Shown here: positions 34,894-42,763 of the stretch, one piece after another
Layout of the letters: every line of letters begins with the position of its first letter
Numbering within the stretch: the first letter of the stretch is position 1
Source: DATMTS01 sp035564555
GTDB taxonomy: Bacteria > Actinomycetota > Actinomycetes > Actinomycetales > Microbacteriaceae
Reading direction: 5' to 3'
Assembly (NCBI GenBank): GCA_035564555.1
Contig: DATMTS010000031.1
Span: 1 to 64,000, forward strand
DNA: 64,000 nucleotides
Program-made: the position numbers and the translations under genes
The notes under the pieces: model-generated
Told to the model about the DNA's origin: nothing
The model's input: only the letters and a program-made list of their open reading frames with translations
Databases searched by the model: none

Positions 34894-35529
34894 GTGACGC
34901 GACTCGCACTGGTCAGGCACGGGCAGACCGATTGGAACCTGCAACGCCGCATCCAGGGCGTCAGCGACATCCCGCTCAACCAGACCGGACGGGAGCAGGC
35001 GCGCGCAACGGGCCGTGCCCTGGCGGCGCACGCGCGAGCGGGCGGCATCTGGCACGGCATCGTCGCCAGTCCCCTGCAGCGCGCCATGCAGACGGCGCAG
35101 ATCATCGCCGAAGAGGTGGGCCTCACCCGCCCGCAGCCCGTCGCTGGTTTGGAGGAGCGGCGCTATGGCGAGGCCGAGGGACTCACCGGCGAGGAGATCC
35201 TCGCGCGCTTCCCCGACGGCGTCCCGGTGCCCGGCCAGGAGACCCGAACGCAGGTGGTGGAGCGGGCGATGAGCGCTCTGCTGGGCGTGGCGCGGCTGCC
35301 TGGCGCGCAGCACCAGGCCGCACCCGACTCATCGATCATCGTCGTCAGCCACGGCGGCGTGATCTCCTCGCTCGTGCGGCACGTGACGGGCGGGGCGCTG
35401 CCCGCGCCCGGCGAGGTCATCGCCAACGGGTCGGTGCACGAGTTCCGGCTCGCCGCGGGCGAGCTCACGCTCGGCCGGTTCAACCTCGGACCGGAGGACT
35501 ACGACCTGTTCACCGCAGCCGTCTCCTGA
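34894..35529 (+). CDS. Histidine phosphatase family protein
   Basis: 211 residues, phosphoglycerate-mutase-like fold. Phospho-accepting His in RHGQTDWN at 8-15, ASPLQRAMQTA near 57, EERRYGEAEG near 88, and the second His in VVSHGGVISSL near 150. These residues are those of cofactor-independent broad phosphatases rather than glycolytic mutases, given length. GTG 34894 has AGGAAAGG upstream. Follows the sirtuin by 40 bases. Its end overlaps the convergent glycosyltransferase gene by 20 bases. Confidence 0.93.
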   Translation: MTRLALVRHGQTDWNLQRRIQGVSDIPLNQTGREQARATGRALAAHARAGGIWHGIVASPLQRAMQTAQIIAEEVGLTRPQPVAGLEERRYGEAEGLTGEEILARFPDGVPVPGQETRTQVVERAMSALLGVARLPGAQHQAAPDSSIIVVSHGGVISSLVRHVTGGALPAPGEVIANGSVHEFRLAAGELTLGRFNLGPEDYDLFTAAVS

Positions 35530-36628
35530 CGCGGCGCTCTTCGCGCTCGGCACGCCCGACCGTCGCGGTGAGCACGGTGAGCAGGTGACGAGCGGAATCG
35601 GCCCAGGTGTAGCGGGCCGCGGCCTGCAGAGAACGTGCCGAGGCGTCCAGCCACTGCGCGGGATCTTCGAGCGAGCGCACCTGCCGAACCAGCTCGGAGA
35701 TGTCGTCCGGGTCGAAGAACCGCGCCGCCTCGCCGCCGATCTCGCGGAAGATCGGGATGTCGCTCACCACGACCGGGGTGCCCAGCCGCATCGCTTCGAC
35801 CAGAGGGATGCCGAATCCCTCGTCGTGGGAGGCGGAGACGAGAGCGGTTGCGCGGGCGAGCTCTTCCGAGTACTCCTCGTCGCTGGCTCCGTCGTGGAAC
35901 ACGATCGCGGCATGCGGCGCGAGCGCGGTCAGGCGTTCGCGCTCGACATCGGAGACCCGGCTCATCAGGTGCAGCTCGTAACCCGGCAAGGCTTCGACGG
36001 CGCGCGCAAGCGTGTCGACGTTCTTGTACGGCATGAAGGAGCCCATGTAGACGAGGCTGGGCCGGGGCGGCATGCTGCGCGCGGAAGCATGCACGGCCAG
36101 GGCAGCGGGCGGATCGTCCGCCGCGTTGGTCACCACGCTGACGGGACGCCGGGTAAGCCGGTGCTCCGCGATCAGTGCACGAGTGGTCTTCGAGACGGTG
36201 ACCACGGCATCCGCCCGGTTCAACAGCATTCGCTGCGGCCACCAGGCGAGGTGGTAGAGCCGCCACAGCAGTCGGATCGGCCAGGCCAGATCGCGTGGCG
36301 GCGTGCGGTGCCGGTAGTAGATCAGGTCGTGCACGGTGAGGACCAGGCGGTATTGCCTGCCCCACGATCCCATGGTCTGCATCGGGCTGAACACCACGTC
36401 GGGATTCAGCCGGTTCACCTGACGGGCGACGAGCGGCTCCCATGCGCTGGTCGGGGCGGTGATCAGTTCCCAGGGCAGGTTCGGCAGCAGGTCCAGCTGC
36501 CGGTGGTCGCTGATGAGCATGGTAAGCGGATGCAGCTTCGCGAGCTCTGCGACCAGGCCAGCGGTGTAGCGGCTGATGCCGTCGTGCCGCCCGATCCGCG
36601 TGTACCGGCAGTCGAAGACGATCTTCAC
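35510..36628 (-). CDS. Glycosyltransferase, GT4 family
   Basis: 372 residues, GT-B fold. N-terminal GRHDGISRYTAGLVAELA near 13-30, acceptor-domain LTVHDLIYYRHRTPP, linker, donor domain LVYMGSFMPYKNVDTLARAV near 192, and the E(X7)E-type DEGFGIPLVEAMRLGTPVVVSD near 270-290. Retaining transferase using a nucleotide sugar, probably on a cell-envelope acceptor. Starts inside the upstream hydrolase stop (ATGA at 36625-36628), so translation is coupled. Substrate unknown. Confidence 0.9.
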   Translation of the reverse strand: MKIVFDCRYTRIGRHDGISRYTAGLVAELAKLHPLTMLISDHRQLDLLPNLPWELITAPTSAWEPLVARQVNRLNPDVVFSPMQTMGSWGRQYRLVLTVHDLIYYRHRTPPRDLAWPIRLLWRLYHLAWWPQRMLLNRADAVVTVSKTTRALIAEHRLTRRPVSVVTNAADDPPAALAVHASARSMPPRPSLVYMGSFMPYKNVDTLARAVEALPGYELHLMSRVSDVERERLTALAPHAAIVFHDGASDEEYSEELARATALVSASHDEGFGIPLVEAMRLGTPVVVSDIPIFREIGGEAARFFDPDDISELVRQVRSLEDPAQWLDASARSLQAAARYTWADSARHLLTVLTATVGRAEREERRVRRRLR

Positions 36629-37575
36629 GAGGCCGACTCCGCGGTCGTGACGCCGTGCGCGGCGAAGAAGTCCCGCATCGCCGAGGCGGCCGCCACCGGG
36701 GTCTCGTAATGGATGAGATGGCCCACTCCGTCGATCACGTGCAACGTCGCCTGCGGGAACAGCGTGACCAGCACGTGCTGTGCGCTGAGCGGGGTGATGT
36801 CGTCGTCGGCGGCCGCGATCAGAAGCGTGGGGCGGGTGATCGAAGGGGCGTAGTCGCTCACGTCATGCGACACGGACGCCCGGAAGGCCTCCAGCACGAC
36901 CGATCGGTCGCCGAACGCGCTGAAGAACCGGTCATGCTGATCGTGGATCCACCGGCGCAGCGCCCGATCGCGGGTCTTGGCCATGGCCACGCTCATCACC
37001 CTCACGATGAGCCGGTTGCGCAACAGAGCGAATCCCAGCCGGGCGGGCAGCGCCGACGCGAGCCAGTAGTAGAAGACGGCCAGGCGCGTGAACAGGCCGC
37101 GCGGGCCCTCCAGTGCCGGTGCGGCGATCGGGTTCACCAGCACCACGGCGGCGGGGCGGAGCGCATCGGGTGCCCGCTCATCGGCGAGTGTGGCGGCCAC
37201 GACGATCGAGCCGAACGAATGCCCCAGCACCACGAGCGGTCCGGAGGGGTCGAGTGCGGCCACGAAGGCGCGCAACCATCGTGCGTAGCCATCGAGGTCA
37301 TGGCGGGCATCCCTCAGGGGGGCCGACTCTCCGAATCCGGGCAGATCGGGCGCGATGATGCGGATGCCGGGAAGCTGGGCCACGACCGGCTCGAGTCCGT
37401 GATGGTCGCCGCGGAAGCCGTGCACGAGCACGAGCACGAGCGTGCTTGCAGCGGTCGTATCCCCGTACTCCCAGTAGCGGGTCGAGCTGCCGAGCACCTC
37501 GATCGAGCCGGTGCGCACCGGGATGCGTGCGAGCGCGTCACCGTACGGCGACGGAACGTGAGCCGTTGTTGTCAT
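36625..37575 (-). CDS. Alpha/beta-fold hydrolase
   Basis: 316 residues from ATG 37575. Oxyanion region VLVHGFRGDHHG near 55, nucleophile elbow LGHSFGSIVVA near 125, Asp in AAADDDITPLSAQ near 262, His in DGVGHLIHYETP near 290. Cap domain between about 150 and 230. ATG 37575 follows TAGACT (37583-37588) by 7 bases, the leaderless pattern; a longer in-frame start at 37623 lies upstream of that promoter. Precedes the glycosyltransferase with an ATGA overlap. Ester, epoxide or lactone substrates are all possible. Confidence 0.9.
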   Translation of the reverse strand: MTTTAHVPSPYGDALARIPVRTGSIEVLGSSTRYWEYGDTTAASTLVLVLVHGFRGDHHGLEPVVAQLPGIRIIAPDLPGFGESAPLRDARHDLDGYARWLRAFVAALDPSGPLVVLGHSFGSIVVAATLADERAPDALRPAAVVLVNPIAAPALEGPRGLFTRLAVFYYWLASALPARLGFALLRNRLIVRVMSVAMAKTRDRALRRWIHDQHDRFFSAFGDRSVVLEAFRASVSHDVSDYAPSITRPTLLIAAADDDITPLSAQHVLVTLFPQATLHVIDGVGHLIHYETPVAAASAMRDFFAAHGVTTAESAS

Positions 37576-37667
37576 CGCATCAAGTCTAGGTTTCGATGCG
37601 CGTATGCTCGTGCCTCGGGTCACGGGCCCGCGCGCCGCCTGGTGGACGGCAGGGCCGGCGTTGACCC

Positions 37668-37673
37668 TAGACT
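37668..37673 (+). promoter_or_regulatory. -10 of the treS transcript
   Basis: TAGACT, followed after 7 bases by ATG 37681. Transcription should start at or next to that A, making the short upstream ORF leaderless. Confidence 0.6.
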
Positions 37674-37680
37674 CGTACGA

Positions 37681-37719
37681 ATGAAACCGCTTGCAGTCGA
37701 CGACGAGGGAGAACAGTGA
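37681..37719 (+). CDS. Candidate 12-residue leaderless upstream ORF of treS
   Basis: Reads MKPLAVDDEGEQ then TGA. The ATG is 7 bases after a TAGACT -10, and its TGA (37717-37719) overlaps the treS GTG (37716-37718). The GAGGGAGAA inside it is also the treS ribosome site. Overlap suggests translational coupling or attenuation. Direct sequence geometry is clear; translation is inferred. Confidence 0.5.
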   Translation: MKPLAVDDEGEQ

Positions 37720-39422
37720 GTTTCACCGCGCCCATCCAACTGCCCGGTCTGACCCTCGATCCGCATTGGTACCGACGTGCGGTGTTCTACGAGGTCATGG
37801 TGCGCTCGTTCGTCGACAGCAACGGCGACGGGGCGGGCGATCTGCAGGGGCTGATCTCCAAACTCGACTATCTGCAGTGGCTCGGGGTCGACGCGCTCTG
37901 GTTGCCGCCGTTCTTCACCTCGCCCCTGCGCGACGGCGGCTACGACGTGTCGGATTACCGCACGATCCTCGACGAGTTCGGGTCGCTCGACGAGTTCCAA
38001 GACCTGGTCACGAAGGCGCACGAACGCAACATGCGCATCGTGATCGACCTTCCGCTGAACCACACGAGCGACCAGCACGAATGGTTCCAGCAGTCCCGTC
38101 AGCATCCCGACGGCCCGTACGGAGACTTCTACGTGTGGAGCGACACCGACGAGAAGTGGCCGGACATCCGGATCATCTTCACCGACACCGAGGACTCGAA
38201 CTGGGCGTTCGACTCCGAGCGGCGCGAGTTCTACTTCCACCGGTTCTTCTCCCACCAACCGGACCTCAACTTCAACAACCCAGCCGTGCACGATGCCGTG
38301 TTCGACATCGTGCGCTTCTGGCTCGACCTGGGGGTGGACGGGTTCCGCCTCGATGCCATCCCCTATCTGTACGAGTCGGACGAGGGCAACGGCGAGGGTG
38401 AGCCGCCGACGCATGAGTTCATCAAGACGCTGCGATCGATGCTGGACCGCGATTACCCGGGCAGGGTGATGATCGCCGAGGCGAACCAGTGGCCGCGCGA
38501 GGTCGCGGCGTTCTTCGGCACCGAGGCCGAGCCGGAATGCCACATGGCGTTCGACTTCCCGGTGATGCCGCGCATCTTCTACTCACTGCGCACGCAGAAC
38601 GCTGACGAACTGGTGCGCGTGCTGTCGGAGACCACGGACATCCCGCCGAACGCGGGCTGGGGTGTCTTTCTGCGCAACCACGACGAGTTGACGCTCGAGA
38701 TGGTGAGCGAGGAGTACCGGCAGGCGATGTACGGCTGGTACGCGTACGACCCGAGGATGCGGGTGAACATCGGCATCAGACGTCGTCTGGCTCCCCTGCT
38801 GGACAACGCGCGGCCCGAACTCGAGCTCGCGCATGCACTGCTGTTCTCGTTGCCCGGCAGCCCGTTCCTCTACTACGGCGACGAAATCGGCATGGGCGAC
38901 AACATCTGGCTGCCCGACCGCGACTCCTCGCGCACTCCGATGCAGTGGACGCCGGACAGGAATGCCGGCTTCTCAGGCGCCGATCCCGGCAAACTGTACC
39001 TGCCCGTCGTGCAGTCGCTCGTGTACCACTACAACCAGGTCAACGTGGAGGCGCAGCTCGCGCAATCGCGCTCGCTGCTGCACTGGGTGCGTAACGTGAT
39101 CTACGTGCGCAAGGCGCATCCCGTGTTCGGCCTCGGCTCGATCACGGTGTTGCCCACCGACCACGAATCCGTGCTCGCGTTCGTGCGGTCGTATCAGGGC
39201 AGCGGCTCGTCGTTCGGCGATCAACCCGAAGACGTGCTGTGCGTCTTCAGCTTTGCGCACAACCCCGTCTCGGTGAGCCTGGAGGCGCCGGAATTCGCCG
39301 GCGCGACGCTGTACGACCTGTTCGGCGGCGGCAGGTTCCCGACCGTCGCCGAGGACGGCAGATTCTCGCTCACACTCGGCACGCAGAGCTTCTACTGGCT
39401 GCACGTCGAGCCGCCGCGGTAG
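37716..39422 (+). CDS. treS: Trehalose synthase (maltose alpha-D-glucosyltransferase)
   Basis: GH13 enzyme that interconverts trehalose and maltose. 568 residues, close to the TreS norm without a maltokinase fusion. (beta/alpha)8 motifs: WYRRAVFYEVMVRSFVDSNGDG at the start, DLPLNHTSDQHEWF near 110, nucleophile D213 in GFRLDAIPYLYE, acid/base E255 in MIAEANQW, and D323 in RNHDELTLE. GDEIGMGDNIWLPDRDSSRTPMQW near 390 is strongly TreS-like. GTG 37716 with GAGGGAGAA 5 bases upstream, overlapping a 12-codon upstream ORF. No maltokinase gene adjoins it here. With GlgM/GlgC 2-4 kb away it fits the maltose-1-phosphate route to glucan. Confidence 0.94.
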   Translation: MSFTAPIQLPGLTLDPHWYRRAVFYEVMVRSFVDSNGDGAGDLQGLISKLDYLQWLGVDALWLPPFFTSPLRDGGYDVSDYRTILDEFGSLDEFQDLVTKAHERNMRIVIDLPLNHTSDQHEWFQQSRQHPDGPYGDFYVWSDTDEKWPDIRIIFTDTEDSNWAFDSERREFYFHRFFSHQPDLNFNNPAVHDAVFDIVRFWLDLGVDGFRLDAIPYLYESDEGNGEGEPPTHEFIKTLRSMLDRDYPGRVMIAEANQWPREVAAFFGTEAEPECHMAFDFPVMPRIFYSLRTQNADELVRVLSETTDIPPNAGWGVFLRNHDELTLEMVSEEYRQAMYGWYAYDPRMRVNIGIRRRLAPLLDNARPELELAHALLFSLPGSPFLYYGDEIGMGDNIWLPDRDSSRTPMQWTPDRNAGFSGADPGKLYLPVVQSLVYHYNQVNVEAQLAQSRSLLHWVRNVIYVRKAHPVFGLGSITVLPTDHESVLAFVRSYQGSGSSFGDQPEDVLCVFSFAHNPVSVSLEAPEFAGATLYDLFGGGRFPTVAEDGRFSLTLGTQSFYWLHVEPPR

Positions 39423-39505
39423 CCATCGCGCCCGGCTTCGGAATGCCGTCGCGGGTGGCCGCCGCGCACGCGTGCGACGACGTTTGCGCATCGCACAGGC
39501 GGCCG

Positions 39506-39528
39506 ATGACGGTGGCACCCCGTAACCT
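39506..39528 (+). promoter_or_regulatory. RecA-NDp-like (PafBC-type) promoter of the exonuclease gene
   Basis: ATGACGGTG (39506-39514), eight bases GCACCCCG, TAACCT (39523-39528), six bases, ATG 39535. Seven of nine positions match TTGTCRGTG at the exact N8 spacing. Confidence 0.55.
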
Positions 39529-39534
39529 CGAAGC

Positions 39535-40221
39535 ATGAGGCAGTGGCACGACGAACTCGGCGTATTCGACTTGGAGACGACGGGTGTGGATACGGAGACG
39601 GCGCGCATCGTTTCGGCCCATGTCGGTGTTCTTGATTCCGCTGGTGACGTCGTGGAGCGGCTGGATTGGCTGGTTAATCCCGGTGTCGACATTCCGTCGG
39701 GGGCCAGCGCGGTGCACGGCATCAGCACCACGCAGGCGCGGGCGAACGGCCGGCCGGCCACGCTCGTGGTCGCTGAGATCGTCGCAGCGCTCCGCACGCT
39801 GCTGAACCGCAACATCCCGATCGTCGCCTACAACGCCCCGTACGACTTGACTCTGTTGAACCGCGAGGCGCTTCGCCATGGCATCGATCCGCTTCAGGAA
39901 CCGGCGCCGATCATCGACCCGCTGGTGATCGACAAGGCGGTCGACAAGTACCGGCGTGGTAAGCGCACGCTCGAACTGACCGCCGGCTTCTACGGGGTGC
40001 CGCTCGTCGGCGCGCACGATGCGAGCGTCGATGCGATCGCCGCGGGTAGGGTCGCGCAGGCGATCGCGCGGGCCTACCCGGTCGAGCTCGGCATCGACGC
40101 AGCCGAACTGCATCGCTTGCAGGTGCGCTGGTGCCAGGAACAGGCCGCGGACTTCCAGGAGTACATCCGCCGGGTGAAGGACCCGGCCTTCACGACCTCC
40201 GGCGCGTGGCCGCAGCGCTGA
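39535..40221 (+). CDS. DnaQ-like DEDDh 3'-5' exonuclease
   Basis: 228 residues, RNase T/epsilon-type fold. Exo I VFDLETTGVD (D12, E14), Exo II AYNAPYDLTLLNREAL near 102-117, Exo III GAHDASVDAIAAG near 160 (His and Asp). No polymerase or GIY-YIG domain is attached, so it is a stand-alone exonuclease that may proofread or process damaged ends. ATG 39535 is leaderless by geometry (TAACCT ends 6 bases before). The gene's last 20 bases including the stop are repeated immediately downstream. Confidence 0.92.
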   Translation: MRQWHDELGVFDLETTGVDTETARIVSAHVGVLDSAGDVVERLDWLVNPGVDIPSGASAVHGISTTQARANGRPATLVVAEIVAALRTLLNRNIPIVAYNAPYDLTLLNREALRHGIDPLQEPAPIIDPLVIDKAVDKYRRGKRTLELTAGFYGVPLVGAHDASVDAIAAGRVAQAIARAYPVELGIDAAELHRLQVRWCQEQAADFQEYIRRVKDPAFTTSGAWPQR

Positions 40222-40251
40222 GCACCCGGCTGCGTGGCCGCAGCGTTGAGC
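40204..40251 (+). repeat. Direct duplication of the exonuclease 3' end
   Basis: A 20-base segment beginning GCGTGGCCGCAGCG at 40204-40223 recurs at 40232-40251 with one mismatch, offset 28. It includes the stop codon; the second copy is outside the gene. Confidence 0.75.
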
Positions 40252-40289
40252 GCCGGCCGGTTGGATTCGATCGGCCCTGTTCAACGACG

Positions 40290-40314
40290 AACGGCCCCGG
40301 AAGACGGGGCCGTT
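40290..40314. terminator. Bidirectional intrinsic terminator between exonuclease and rpmE2
   Basis: Ten-base stem AACGGCCCCG with CGGGGCCGTT and a GAAGA loop, placed between two converging genes. No long T run, typical for high-G+C actinobacteria. Confidence 0.75.
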
Positions 40315-40348
40315 CTGAATCCTGACGCGTCGAATGGACGCGAGGAGG

Positions 40349-40600
40349 TTACTTGCCGAAGTTCTTGAACCGCTGGTTGAACTTCTCCACGCGACCGGCG
40401 GAGTCCATGATGCGCTGCTTGCCCGTGTAGAACGGGTGCGAGGCGCTGGAGATCTCGACGTCGATGACCGGGTAGCTGTTGCCGTCTTCCCACTCGATGG
40501 TCTTGTCGCTGGAAACCGTCGAACGCGTCAGGAACGTCGCACCCGAGGCCAGGTCGCGGAAAACCACCGGAGCGTAATCGGGGTGAATGTCAGACTTCAT
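40349..40600 (-). CDS. rpmE2: 50S ribosomal protein L31 type B
   Basis: 83 residues. Starts MKSDIHPDYAPVVFRDLASG and carries SSASHPFYTGKQRIMDSAGRVEKFNQRF, the L31 signature; the CXXC zinc cysteines of type A L31 are absent, so this is the zinc-independent paralogue (B type), often expressed when zinc is scarce. ATG 40600 has AAGGAAG 5 bases upstream. TAAACT at 40691-40696 is a candidate -10, giving a leader of roughly 85 bases. I see no AT-rich palindrome resembling a Zur box. Confidence 0.96.
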   Translation of the reverse strand: MKSDIHPDYAPVVFRDLASGATFLTRSTVSSDKTIEWEDGNSYPVIDVEISSASHPFYTGKQRIMDSAGRVEKFNQRFKNFGK

Positions 40601-40724
40601 CAGGACTTCCTTGGTTGGAGTGGACTTCGCCGCTCATCGGCGGCAACAAGCAGATCGGCAGCGACGCGCAGCGGCGGGGGCCAGCTATCGAGTTTAGCAG
40701 ATCGTCGACGGGCCCCGCGAAACA

Positions 40725-41510
40725 TCAGCTCGCGCGGGCGGCGAACCGGCCGTCCTGCTCGGTCAACGTGATGTCGAGGTCGAACGTGACGGCGAGGTTC
40801 TCGCCGGTCAGTGTTTCGGCGATCGGCCCGGCCGCCACGACGTCGCCGTGCGAGAGCAGCAGCACATGGGTGAAACCCGGCGGAATCTCCTCGACATGAT
40901 GCGTGACCATGATGATGGCCGGCGAGCTCTCCTCGCGCGCGAAGCCGCCGAGCAACGTCACGAGCTCTTCCCGAGCACCCAGGTCGAGGCTCGCGGCCGG
41001 TTCGTCCAGCAGCAGGATCTCCGGGTCGGTCATGATCGACCGCGCGATCTGCACACGCTTCTGCTCCCCGTCGCTCAAGCGGCCGAACGGGCGCTCGGCG
41101 AGATGGTCGAGCTTCCATTCCGCGAGCACACGTCGTGCACGACGCTCGTCGATCTCCTCGTACTCCTCGTTCCAACGACCGGTGACCGAGTATGCCGCGG
41201 TCAGCACGACGTCGAGCACGGTCTCGTTGACCGGAATGCGTTTGGCCAGAGCGGTGGAGGCGAATCCGATGCGCGGGCGCAGCTCGAACAGGTCGACGGA
41301 GCCGAGCCCTTCGTCGAGGATTTCGACCGATCCGGATGTCGGATGCATCGCGGCCGCGCAGAGCTGCAGCAACGTCGTCTTGCCCGCGCCGTTCGGTCCC
41401 AGGATCACCCAGCGCTGGTCGCTCGTGACCGTCCAGTCGAGGTCGTCGAGGATGGCGTTGCCATCGCGCACGACCGACACGGAGCTGAGCTGGAGCACGG
41501 TGCTAGGCAT
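40725..41510 (-). CDS. Stand-alone ABC ATPase (YlmA/ModF-like)
   Basis: 261 residues. Walker A GPNGAGKTTLLQL near 38-50, Q-loop region, signature LSDGEQKRVQIARSIM (SDGEQ variant of LSGGQ), Walker B ILLLDEPAASLDL, H-loop VTHHVEEI. No permease or binding-protein gene adjoins it. ATG 41510 follows TAGGCT by 6 bases. Convergent 3' side faces rpmE2, 124 bases away. Substrate or non-transport role unknown. Confidence 0.9.
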   Translation of the reverse strand: MPSTVLQLSSVSVVRDGNAILDDLDWTVTSDQRWVILGPNGAGKTTLLQLCAAAMHPTSGSVEILDEGLGSVDLFELRPRIGFASTALAKRIPVNETVLDVVLTAAYSVTGRWNEEYEEIDERRARRVLAEWKLDHLAERPFGRLSDGEQKRVQIARSIMTDPEILLLDEPAASLDLGAREELVTLLGGFAREESSPAIIMVTHHVEEIPPGFTHVLLLSHGDVVAAGPIAETLTGENLAVTFDLDITLTEQDGRFAARAS

Positions 41511-41529
41511 GCCCTTAGCCTAGCCGGGG

Positions 41530-42717
41530 TCAGCCCCCGGCCAGGGAACGGTAGACGCCCAGGGTCTGCTCCGCGATGCGACCCCACGAGAACGTCTGCT
41601 CGGCCCGCGCTCGCCCGGAACGGCCCATCTGCGCCGCCCGCTCCGGGTCGGTGACGACCTCGATGATCGCGTCGGCCAGGTCGGCGACGAACCGGTCGGG
41701 ATCCAGCGGTGTTCCCGTGCCGTCATCCGCCTGTTCGATCGGCACCAGACGGCCGGTCACGCCGTTCTCGACGACCTCGGGGATGCCCCCGGTGGCGGTC
41801 CCGACGACGGGAAGGCCGCAGGCCATGGCCTCCAGGTTCACGATGCCGAGCGGCTCATAGACCGACGGGCAGACGAAGAGCGTGCTGGCCGAGAGCACGG
41901 CCGTCAGTTCGTGCTGGGCGAGGAGCCTGTCGATCCAGACGACCCCGTCCCGTTCGGTCTGAAGCACGTGTACGAGGTCGGTGACCTCGGACATGATCTC
42001 CTCGGTGTCCGGGGCGCCGGCGCACAGCACCAACTGCACCTCCGACGGCAGCCGCCGTGCCGCGCGCAGCAAGTAGGGAAGCCCCTTCTGCCTGGTGATG
42101 CGCCCCACGAAGACGACCGCGGGCCGATCGGGGTCGACCCCGAGCGATCGCGCCAGGTCGCGGTCGTCGCTGGGCTGCCACCTGTTCAGGTCGATGCCGT
42201 TGTAGACGACGTGGGTGCGTACCGGGTCGATGCCGGGATAGCAGCGCAGGATGTCGTGCCGCATCCCCTCGCTCACCGCGATGACGGCATCCGCCGCCTC
42301 GAAGGCGGTGCGTTCGATCCAGCTCGAGACGGCGTAACCGCCGCCGAGCTGTTCGGCCTTCCAGGGGCGCAGCGGCTCCAGGCTGTGCGCCGTCACCACG
42401 TGCGGGATGCCGTGCAGCAACTTGGCGAGGTGTCCGCCCGCCCCGGCGTACCAGGTGTGCGAATGCACCAGGTCGGCACCGGTCGCGTCTTGCGCCATCT
42501 GCAGGTCGACGCCGAGCGTGCTGATCGCTCCGTTCGCGTTGGCGAGTTCGGCCGGGGCGCGGTAGGCGAATGTCTCGGATTCCTCGCGCGGCGCGCCGAA
42601 GCACCGCACTCTCACATCGACGAAAGGCCGCAGTGCTCGCACCAGTTCGGCGGCGTGCACGCCTGCGCCCCCGTAGATCTCGGGTGGGTATTCGCGCGTG
42701 AGCAGATCGACTCGCAT
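41530..42717 (-). CDS. glgM: GT4 alpha-glucan enzyme, GlgM/GlgA type
   Basis: 395 residues, GT-B, family GT4 (shorter than the 480-residue GT5 GlgA). N-terminal REYPPEIYGGAGVHAAELVRAL at 8-29, HSHTWYAGAGGHLAK near 85, FVGRITRQKGLPYLL near 203, and E288/E296 in YEPLGIVNLEAM. Proteins of this group with divergent glgC are GlgM, which builds alpha-maltose-1-phosphate from ADP-glucose and glucose-1-phosphate for GlgE; they are often named glycogen synthase. ATG 42717 follows TAGCGT (42725-42730) by 7 bases. Shares the 46-base divergent promoter with glgC. Confidence 0.92.
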   Translation of the reverse strand: MRVDLLTREYPPEIYGGAGVHAAELVRALRPFVDVRVRCFGAPREESETFAYRAPAELANANGAISTLGVDLQMAQDATGADLVHSHTWYAGAGGHLAKLLHGIPHVVTAHSLEPLRPWKAEQLGGGYAVSSWIERTAFEAADAVIAVSEGMRHDILRCYPGIDPVRTHVVYNGIDLNRWQPSDDRDLARSLGVDPDRPAVVFVGRITRQKGLPYLLRAARRLPSEVQLVLCAGAPDTEEIMSEVTDLVHVLQTERDGVVWIDRLLAQHELTAVLSASTLFVCPSVYEPLGIVNLEAMACGLPVVGTATGGIPEVVENGVTGRLVPIEQADDGTGTPLDPDRFVADLADAIIEVVTDPERAAQMGRSGRARAEQTFSWGRIAEQTLGVYRSLAGG

Positions 42718-42724
42718 GTCGTGA

Positions 42725-42757
42725 ACGCTAGTACAGCCGCGTATTGGCCTCTACTCT
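42725..42757. promoter_or_regulatory. Divergent leaderless promoters glgM/glgC
   Basis: Minus-strand TAGCGT (42725-42730), 7 bases before ATG 42717; plus-strand TACTCT (42752-42757), 6 bases before ATG 42764. Only 46 bases separate the two start codons, so both -35 regions must interleave. Confidence 0.6.
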
Positions 42758-42763
42758 TGACCC

